64,000 nucleotides of DNA from Penium margaritaceum (taxonomy: Eukaryota > Streptophyta > Zygnematophyceae > Desmidiales > Peniaceae): positions 171,753 through 235,752 of the forward strand of contig SZWC01001212.1 in NCBI GenBank assembly GCA_023375785.1, given 5' to 3'. Both the position numbers and the translations under genes were made by a program. The notes under the pieces were generated by a model, which did not search any database, was not told the origin of the DNA, and was given only the letters and a program-made list of their open reading frames with translations. This document shows, piece after piece, positions 56,755 to 64,000 of the stretch. Position 1 is the first letter of the stretch. Each line of letters begins with the position of its first letter.

Positions 56755-58962
56755 TTTCCTCTCGTCAAAGGTTACATCCCGGCTGGTGATGAGTCTTCTT
56801 CCTGCCAGGTCCCACAAGCGATATGTCTTGTGGGCCGTCTCATAGCCCACCATAACGCACTTTCGTGCTCTTGAATCCAGCTTGCCGGCACCCTCACCCG
56901 CCTGGACCTTTGCCCATGCGGTGCAGCCGAATACCTTCAGGTGTGATGCGTCCGGCTTCTTCCCTGACCAAACTTCTTGTGGTGTCATCTGTTGCTTTCC
57001 CTTCTTCTTTCCGCGCCTGCCCAGAGCAGCCGCAGGAGTCAGGTTGACGAGATAGCATGCCGTTCTTGCCGCTTCCGCCCAGAACCGCGGTGGAAGCTTT
57101 GCATCAAAGAGCATGCTACGCACCATGCCGAGGATGGTCTGATTCATCCGTTCGGCAACACCATTGCTCTGCGGCGTGTAAGGCGTTGTGGGCTGGTGGC
57201 TGATCCCATGTTGCCTCAACCAGCCCTTGCATGCCTCGTACTCTCCACCGTTGTCGCTTCGCATCGCTTTGACTTTCTTTCCGGTCTGCCGCTCCACCAT
57301 GGCGACAAACTCCTGCAACTTTTCTCTGACCTCTCCCTTTGCTTTGAGGAAGAAGATCCACACCTTGCGGCTGTGGTCATCTATGAAGGTCAGAAAATAC
57401 TTGCTACCACCATTTGACGCCGTGCGAAAGGGTCCGCACACGTCGGTGTGAATGAGGTCAAGGGCTGATTCTGCGCGGCGACCATTGCGCTCAAAGCGCG
57501 TTCGCTTGGTCTTGCCTTGGAGGCAAGGTTCACACAGGCTGCCACATCCAACCGCATCCTTCTTGCAACCATCCATGCCACGGACCAGCTGTTGTTGCTG
57601 GATGACTTGGAGTGTGCTGTTTGCCACATGCCCAAAGCGTCTATGCCACAGATCAGCGTCTTCGTCTTTTGCGGCAGAGGATGCTTTTTCAGTTTTCATT
57701 GGTGTGCTCTCCTGCGTGGGTGTCGAGACCACTGCCTCCGCTGCACCCGCATGGCCCTCCTTTTCCGAGGTCTTTGCTGCCGTTGTCTGCAGTACGTAGA
57801 GTCCGTCAACCCGTGGAACCTGTGCCACGAGATCTTTGTTGGCGTAGAGGACCTTGATGTCTTCGTTCCTGGCGATGACCGCCTTCTTCTGCGTGAACAC
57901 CACCGTCATGTCGTTGTCCGTTGCTTTTGACACGGACAGAAGGTTTTCTGCAAAGGAGGGCATGCAGACCACGTCACGTAGCCGTAGAACCTTCTCCGCA
58001 CCATTGAGGCTGATGCTCACCAGCTTGTCACCCATGCCCTTTGCGTTCACGGCGCTACCGTTTGCGCATCTGAACCGCCAATCGGTGGGGCCGATGGAGA
58101 CAAATCCAGCCTGGTCGTTGCTAGAGTGATGATCGGTGCCGGAGTCAAGCCCAAAAGCTCCTGGCCTGAGCAGCGCCGCTCCTTTTTCTGGAGGCGTGCT
58201 CTGTGCCATCATGTTGGTAGCTTCTTTGCCACCCTTTTTGTTGCCTTTGTTCCCACCGCTTCCGCTGTCTTCCTTCTTTGGCGATCTGCACTCTCTTGCC
58301 CAGTGCCCAGGTTTGCCGCAGTTGTGGCAGTTACCCTGTCGCTTGGGAGCCTTGCCGCCATTGTTGCCTCCGCCACCACCGCTTCCGCTGCTGCCTTTCT
58401 GACCAGAGGCTGACCCTTTGCTCCCGCGGCCACCGTAGCGTGCGGCATAGGCTGAGAAATTAGCCTCACTTCCGCTGCGGCGCATGGCCTCGTTTCGCAC
58501 GTACTCAGACACTGCCGTGTACGTCAGGTCGTCCTCCTTCCAGCCGCCCATGACGGTGATCATCGGGCTCCAGCTCTCCGGTAGCGCCATGAGGAGAATC
58601 ATGGCTTGCATGTTCTCGTCAAGGTCCCAGTTCATCTGGCGAGCCTCGCCAAGGAGTCCTTCAAACTCCTGTAGGAAATCGGGGATTGATTCGCCCTCAT
58701 TCACCCGCATGCTGATCAGCCGTTGTAGGATGAATAATCTGTTCGCAAGGGAGGTGGATTGGTGCACGCGCTTGAGCTTGTCGTAAGCTTCGGAAGCCAG
58801 CGTGTACCCGGCAATGATGGGAACATACTTCTTAGCAATCGCGTTGCTGAGGAATGACATGGCAATGTCATTTCGATCCATCCATGCCTCATGCTCGGAT
58901 GTGCCTTCCGCGGGAACCTGCTCCTCTCCCTTCAGTAGTTTGATGAAGCCGCGCACTTTCAT
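56755..58962 (-). CDS. Element D gag, protease and integrase
   Basis: The start ATG at 58962 gives MKVRGFIKLLKGEEQVP. gag follows, with SIPDFLQEFEGLLGEARQMN and ILLMALPESWSPMITVM. Then come a Gly/Ser-rich linker and the zinc knuckle CHNCGKPGHWAREC (about 58335-58290). The protease site FGLDSGTDHHSS is near 58160-58120 and the pre-integrase motif LWHRRFGHVANSTLQ near 57650-57605. The integrase core includes DLIHTDVCGPFRTASNGGSK, FLTFIDDHSRKVWIFFLKAK, MRSDNGGEYEACKGWLRQHG and SNGVAERMNQTILGMVRSML. The integrase C-terminal region reads GYETAHKTYRLWDLAGRRLI. All expected motifs are visible. It belongs to the mobile element. Confidence 0.92.
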
Positions 58963-59052
58963 CGCCANGCTGATGGAGCTGATGGAGCCGGCGTGCGCAC
59001 CTGGAGAGAGCGTACCAGAGTTGAGCGAAGCGTGCCTTACAACTGGTCAGTG

Positions 59053-59066
59053 TGGGCCCATAACCC
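59053..59066 (-). other. Half-tRNA type primer-binding site of element D
   Basis: On the minus strand GGGTTATGGGCCCA follows the 5' LTR after AA. It is exactly complementary to the anticodon stem-loop of eukaryotic initiator tRNA-Met (UGGGCCCAUAACCC). This is the primer mode known for Drosophila copia and Ty5, and differs from the 3'-end site of the alpha, C and E elements. Confidence 0.8.
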
Positions 59067-59068
59067 TT

Positions 59069-59755
59069 TGTCAACCGGCCTGAGGCAAACGGACTAGAAA
59101 ACAGGGCCGACACAATAGCACCTGCCGTCCGCTCCTAGCATTTCAGCTAGGAGAAGATATCACCCTCAGGATCACGGTTCCACACTGAGCAGTTCCTAGG
59201 CAATCACTTGCTAGCAACTGTGTCCACTTAACACTTGGTCACTTTCGCGCGAGGTGCTAGTCAAAGACTAACTCCTGGGGCTTAGACCAACCAGTGTCTT
59301 CTTTATACTGTTCCTTAGTTGGACAACTCTGTGAGGAGCATCTAAGGCCAGATTGTGTAATTAGAATGAGGAATGAGCCTGGTACATATAGTCCTAGGCC
59401 TGGCTTCTAAGGTGTGTGGGCAGTGACACTTTTGGGGTGGTCACTCCAAACCACCTCACCAGTCCGCCAATTGGCGCATCCACTAACTGCCAAGTGGCGC
59501 ACTCTCCTCATGCATGGAGAAATGTCTAAGAAACTTCCCCTGTGCTAGAAGGTCAAAACCTCCCGCGCACATCAAGGCTCAATCGCAAGACCTGTTGTCC
59601 CTAAGTCCAACATGCTATCCGTTGCGCTACACTTCTGGTGTCTCGCTTGGACTTGCACCACGAACAAGGTTTGGGGGACTTACTCCAAGGGAGCAGTGCA
59701 TGCCCAACCTGTCCGTCAACCCATAGCAGTGGCCATGGGGCATAGAAGAACAACA
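59069..59755 (-). repeat. 5' LTR of element D
   Basis: 687 bp, partner of 54035-54723, with boundaries set by the GCTGC target duplication on the outer side and the primer site on the inner side. Confidence 0.95.
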
Positions 59756-59760
59756 GCTGC

Positions 59761-60880
59761 CTCATGACTATTAGCAATCTGGCGACCCCAGTCCAGGATC
59801 GTGCTGACACCAGGATCATTGTCTCCAGAGCCACGCATCAAATGACAGCCTCTCGTGAGGCTTTTAGTGTACTTGGTCCTATTGGCGGTGTGTTCGGTGT
59901 TCGGACGGGCTCCAACCAAGTGTTACCTGTCCGCGGCGTGGGCGTCGTTCGTTTCCGTGGTCCCACCGATGATGTCTTTGCGAACGACATCCTCTTCGTC
60001 CCAGGTCTCAAGCTCAACCTACTGTCTGTCACTGTCCTTGACCGCATGAGCATGGACGTCCTGCACTCACTTGGTGTTGGCACTGTGTGGTTACGTCCGT
60101 CCGGTCACTCGGTCTTGTCGTTCTGTACGCCACCGCCCGTGGCAACCTGTGGCGAGTGCCTCATCTGTCCTCGCTTCCCTCCGTCCCCTCCCCGTCGACC
60201 GCCATAGGCCATGTGCTTGTCACCAGTACGCTCCCTCCGCAGCATTCACGCCTCCTACACCGTCGCCTCTGCCATGTCCACTCTACTACCGGAGATAGTA
60301 TGCTCCCCACCCTGCCTGCCAAGGGCCTTGACCCGGCCGCCTTCCCCTGGTCGTGCCCCATTGAGTGCATTGATTACGCCCAGGGCAAGATGCACCGGTC
60401 CACTTACCCTCAATCTTCCTCTCGTGCGTCCGCCCCCTTGGACTTGGTCCACTCTGATTTCATGGGTCCTCTTCCTACGGACTGCGTCGGGAGCATGGAC
60501 GCTATGTCCTCACCCTCACTGACAACTACTCTCGCTACCTCTGGGTCTTCTGCCTTCGGCAGAAGAGCAATGTTGCTCCCGCCATTCGGGACTGAATTGT
60601 CTGTATGGAGCACGAGTGCGGTTGCTCTCTTCGTCGCTTCCGTTCTGATCGTGGCGGCAAGTACATGGGAGAGACCGCAACCTTCCTCGCCTCCCGCAGC
60701 ATCCATCACGAGACATCGGCACCTTACATGCTAGCCCAGAACGGCATCTCCGAGCGGTGGAACCGCATCATGGCCAACGTCATCCACACCATGTGGGTCG
60801 AGTTTGGCCTCTCCGATGGCTTCTATTTCAAAGCCATGGCCTACATGACGTGGGTCTGAAACCGGATTTCCCACGGCCCC
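59761..60880 (+). pseudogene. Element E protease and integrase
   Basis: Directly right of D the plus strand resumes E. The protease surroundings read RATHQMTASREAFSVLGPIG, VRGVGVVRFRGPTDDVF and GLKLNLLSVTVLDRMSMDVL. The pre-integrase and integrase region follows, with SRLLHRRLCHVHSTTGD, SDFMGPLPTDCVGS, RSDRGGKYMGETATF-like and AQNGISERWNRIMANVIH, ending at FKAMAYMTWV near 60858. It matches alpha-4 in the same order. Broken fossil. Confidence 0.8.
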
Positions 60881-61221
60881 CTTCCCCGCTAGTTCCCACC
60901 GTACCAGCACTAGTGCGGTCAGTGAGTTGACCTCCACGCAGCTCGCTTTTGGGGCTGTCTGGCCACTGTATGGCTGCCCGCCTCACAGCAGGGTGGAAAG
61001 CTCGCCCCTTGAGGGCATCTTTGCAACTTCCTCGGTATCTCCTGTCAGTCCAAAGCCTGGCGCTTCTGGGATCCCTCCCGACACTGCATCATCAAGGCTT
61101 GCGATGCTCTCTTCTTTGAGGAGTTATTTCTCCACGACCTCATTTGCTCCGGCTTGTCGATGTCCCTCCCATCGTGTGGGGAAGTAGTGAGTTCGTCCCC
61201 CGTCCTCCCGCTTCCGGGTGC

Positions 61222-61690
61222 CACATTACATGCGTCTGCTGGTCCATACGGGCTAGAAGCCCCAGTCTCGTCCACTGGTCCCTTTCAATCAGCATCCCTA
61301 GTCATGTCGGTTGGTCCCTTAGAGCCGGTATCCCTAGTTGTGTACACTAGTTCCTCAGACCCGGCAGCTTAAGTTGCATCTGCTGGCCCCTCCGGGCCGG
61401 CAGCTCTGTCCGCGTCCCCTGGTCCCTCTGAGCCGGCAGCCCCGTCTGTGTCCGCTTGTCCCTCCGGGCTAGCAGCCCTGAAGGCTTCCGCAGGTCCCTC
61501 CGGGCCAGCAGCCCCGTCCGCGTCTACTGGCCTCCCCAGGCCGGCAACCCTATCTGCGTCCGCTGGTCCCTCCGGGCCGGCGGCCCTGTCTGCGTTCACT
61601 AGTCCCTCCTGGCCGGCAGCCTCGTCCGTGTCTACTGGTCCCTCTGGGCCAGCAGCCCCGTCCGCCTCCGTCGGCCCCTTAGACTCGCTT
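61222..61690 (+). repeat. 36-bp minisatellite in the E integrase-RT linker
   Basis: About 13 diverged units of 36 bp (core GGTCCCTCCGGGCCGGCAG), each specifying a 12-residue unit close to GPSGPAAPSAST. The right part (61375-61690) is best preserved. The period is a multiple of three, so the reading is kept along the run. The same linker in alpha-4 is Ser/Pro-rich without this repeat. Confidence 0.85.
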
Positions 61691-63684
61691 CCGGCTACCC
61701 CCTCTGTGCCGTCTCCTGCTCCATTGTGCTACATGCGTGGCCCTGGCGGCAGCCTCCGACCCAAGCCGTTAGAGCATGCAGACTGCTACACTTCGACCTG
61801 TGGCGCCTCGGCCCCTCGTCGCCCCACGTGTCTCGTCCACTCCTACCGTCATGAGTGGGGACCTTGGCACCAAGGCCATCAGCCTAACCACTTTGGCCAT
61901 CATTGCAGACCTCTACCCGGGCCTCGCACTGGGCTACGTCATGCTCTATCAGGAGCACCAATATGCTGTCACAATCGCACTCATTCGCATCCCACCTGGG
62001 GCTTGAGATGCACACGCCCTTGCAGTCCACTCCACTGCACGCCCAGAGGACCCAGCCTGAGGCCACGCATTGGGATGTTGCATACGCCGACGAGCTTGCT
62101 CCTATCTGGTAACACCACGTGTATGACCTCGTCGATCTTCCTCCAGGCCGGAAGGCCATCGGTGCCACATGGGTCTTCCGGCGCAAATGGAAGCCGGACG
62201 GGTCCTTGGACAAGTACAATGCCTGCATCACAACCAAGGTGTTTGCTCAGGTCCCTGAGGTCGATTACGACCACATCTTTGCCCCACTTGGCCAGTTCTC
62301 CACTAGCCGGGCGCTCTTCAGTCTGGCCGTCCAACATGGCTGGGAGTTGCATTAGATGGATGTGAGCAACGCTTTCCTCCATGATACGCTAGAGGGCGAG
62401 GAGCTCTACATGGTGCAACCTCCAGGCTTTGACGATGGCACAAGCAAGGTCTGGCGGCTCCGGAAGGCCCTCAATGGCCTAAAGCAGTCGCCCCGATGCT
62501 GGAACTAGGAGACTAGTCACACGCTTCTCTGTGGCGGCCTCCTTTGTAGCACTGCCGATCCCGCACTGTGCAACAACCCGTGAGGCTTGACCTTTGCCGC
62601 TGTCCTGGTCTACGTCGACGACCTCCACATTGTGTCACCGGACACAGCTGCCATTTAGCGTGTTAAGGACCTACTACACACCGCCTACTAGATGGAGGAC
62701 CCTAGGTCTGCCCGAGTCTTCCTGTGCATGGAGCTTGAGCATGATCGCTCCTAGGACATCCTACACGTCCACCAGGCTGTCTACGTGCAGACTTTGTCCG
62801 CCCGCTTCGCTGAGGACCTGCCCCTCGTAGCAAGAGCATCCTCACCCATGTCACCCGATGGCAAGGTAAAGTTGGAAAACCTTGACCCAGCCGTTGTGGG
62901 GAAGCCAGTTGACGTGACCACATATCTGTGAGTCATCGGGTCACTAATGTTCCTGGCGACGACGACTCACCCAGACATCGTGTTCACCTTCAACCTCCTT
63001 GCTCAGTTCTTCCAGGAGCCGCGTCACCTCCACTTTGAGGTCACGATCTGAGTACTACGTTATGTCGTCTCGACTCCACGCTGAGGTCTCATGTTCCGAC
63101 AACAGCCGTCTGTTGTCGCGGTGGACTACACCGACAGTGATTGGGCCGGCAGTCCGGACATTAAGAGCCGCACTGGCTGGATCTTTCTCATTGGCGGCAC
63201 GGTTGTGTCCTGGCGCAATGGCAAGCAGGGGTACATTGCATGCAGCACTAATGAGGCTGAGTACGTGGCCCTTGGCTCAGGCGCATGTAACAGCATGTGG
63301 TTGCTTTCTCTGTTGTCCGAGTTGCGTCAATCTGTCGCATCCATCACGTTGCACTGTGAAAATATGAGTGTCATGGCCATCATCGACAATGACGGCGTGC
63401 ATCACATACGCACAAAGCATGTCAATGTTGAGTATCACTATGTGTGTTCGCTGTTGCATGACGGCAGCGTCAGCATCGTGTGGGTTGAGACAGCACGTTA
63501 GCTGGCTGATTTCTTGACCAAGGCACTGAAGCGTGACTCGTTCAATAAGGCTTTGAGTTCGGTCGGTGTGCGTCCGTGAGCTACCCTCTGTCCTTGGCTA
63601 TGTCTCTCCCTGCCCTGGAGGAGTCTGTCCATTGGATGTGTCGTTACCTGCCCACATACACTGTGCCTGTGAGTCATGGGGGAT
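61691..63684 (+). pseudogene. Element E reverse transcriptase, RNase H and polypurine tract
   Basis: After the linker, RT spans about 62110-63050: [80 protein letters not shown] and SLMFLATTTHPDIVFTFNLL. RNase H spans about 63115-63570: VDYTDSDWAGSPDIKSRTGW, IACSTNEAEYVALGSGACNS, HHIRTKHVNVEYHYVCSLLH and LADFLTKALKRDSFNKAL. GAGTCATGGGGGATTAT (about 63671-63687) covers the polypurine tract and LTR junction. Broken fossil. Confidence 0.85.
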
Positions 63685-64000
63685 TATTGGTTTTTGCGCA
63701 TCTCTCATTGTGCTCTGTTGTGTCCTCCCGGCTTGTGGACATCGGCATGCCGATGACTGACGGCGAGACATGACACTAATGGAGTGTCATGAGGTGGAGC
63801 CGACGCACGTTGAGGCCTACACGCAGGTTGCTGGAGCCTCCTCCCTCCGATAGTCGACGTGCTCAGTACCATCGGCAGGCCTTCTCGGCAGTCGTGCCGC
63901 CGGTGGTCACTGCCACTGTAGATTCTGTTTGAAGCATGCATCCAGAACTGGATCTCACTGCACCATTGCATCTGCAACGGTATGTTCTGCTTAGGGTCCA
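63685..64000 (+). repeat. Start of 3' LTR of element E
   Basis: Matches the first part of 50250-51073 at roughly 87 percent by eye and runs off the window. The right target duplication therefore cannot be seen. Confidence 0.85.

Larger units (their letters stand above)
54035..59755 (-). mobile_element. Ty1/copia element D, young insertion in E, looks whole apart from an assembly gap
   Basis: A 5.72 kb minus-strand copia element with LTRs of about 689 and 687 bp, roughly 99 percent identical by eye. A perfect 5-bp target duplication GCTGC flanks it (54030-54034, 59756-59760). PBS, gag, PR, IN, RT, RNase H and polypurine tract are in canonical order. No break is visible outside the 424-N gap at 56331-56754 and a single N near the gag start. 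It is the most recent insertion in the window and belongs to the same lineage as beta. Confidence 0.95.
50250..64000 (+). mobile_element. Ty1/copia element E, interrupted by D, running off the window (fossil, broken)
   Basis: E has a 5' LTR (50250-51073), PBS (51076-51087), a repetitive leader, Ala/Val-rich and gag segments to about 53600, PR, IN, RT and RNase H from 59761 to about 63570, a polypurine tract, and the start of its 3' LTR (63685 onward). Element D sits between its gag and its protease. Over the roughly 316 bp that can be compared the LTRs are about 87 percent identical by eye, so E is old. It is heavily broken, with around fifteen or more breaks. It is a divergent relative of the alpha group. 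Confidence 0.85.

Noticed and set aside
56268-56874. Plus-strand open frames of 173-190 residues
   Set aside because: They consist mostly of the 424-N gap and have no real sequence content.
59053-59066. tRNA gene fragment (initiator tRNA-Met anticodon arm)
   Set aside because: Only 14 nt match, with no acceptor or T-arm, and the site sits exactly at the primer-binding position of element D.

Overview
This window looks like a repeat-saturated stretch of a streptophyte (land plant or charophyte-grade green alga) nuclear genome. Evidence: several Ty1/copia LTR retrotransposons of plant type, four of them with the primer-binding site TGGTATCAGAGC or a one-base variant, nested insertions with target-site duplications, simple-sequence tracts and scaffold gaps. 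I cannot name the species. I see no convincing host gene, no rRNA or tRNA gene and no CRISPR array. Almost every open frame belongs to a retroelement or to a tandem repeat.

Layout. 1-1515: poly-G edge and AT-rich DNA with three diverged copies of a 200-240 bp repeat. 1521-11323: copia element alpha-1 (+), with part of pol on the opposite strand and a 3.1 kb DNA transposon (7145-10254) between its RT and RNase H segments. That transposon has terminal inverted repeats, a 9-bp target duplication and a 230-bp satellite array inside it. 11324-27736: copia alpha-2 (+), the outer member of a nested set. Its gag carries a 267 bp relative of the same DNA transposon (12477-12743) and the copia element beta (13174-24666). 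Beta's 5' LTR in turn carries a third copia element, C (13380-18852, minus strand). 27778-28402: dispersed repeat and LTR remnant. 28403-31945: alpha-3 (-), abutting gamma (31950-34366, -), a gag-to-integrase fragment of another copia family. 35140-43305: alpha-4 (+), with both LTRs and a perfect 5-bp target duplication. 43306-49987: decayed, mostly unidentified DNA with coding-like remnants. 50250 to the window end: copia element E (+), interrupted by the young element D (54035-59755, -).

The elements fall into lineages. Alpha and E use full 3'-end initiator-tRNA priming and have unusual alanine/valine-rich N-terminal products; C has the same primer site. Beta and D share a polypurine tract and a primer site that matches the anticodon arm of initiator tRNA-Met, as in Drosophila copia and Ty5 half-tRNA priming. 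All are treated here as fossils. Most are heavily broken; D looks whole apart from an assembly gap.

Assembly quality matters here. Exact or near-exact duplications flank single Ns inside both LTRs of alpha-4, and identical 19-bp ends flank the 61-N gap. Several apparent structures are therefore scaffold artefacts. All similarity figures were estimated by eye.
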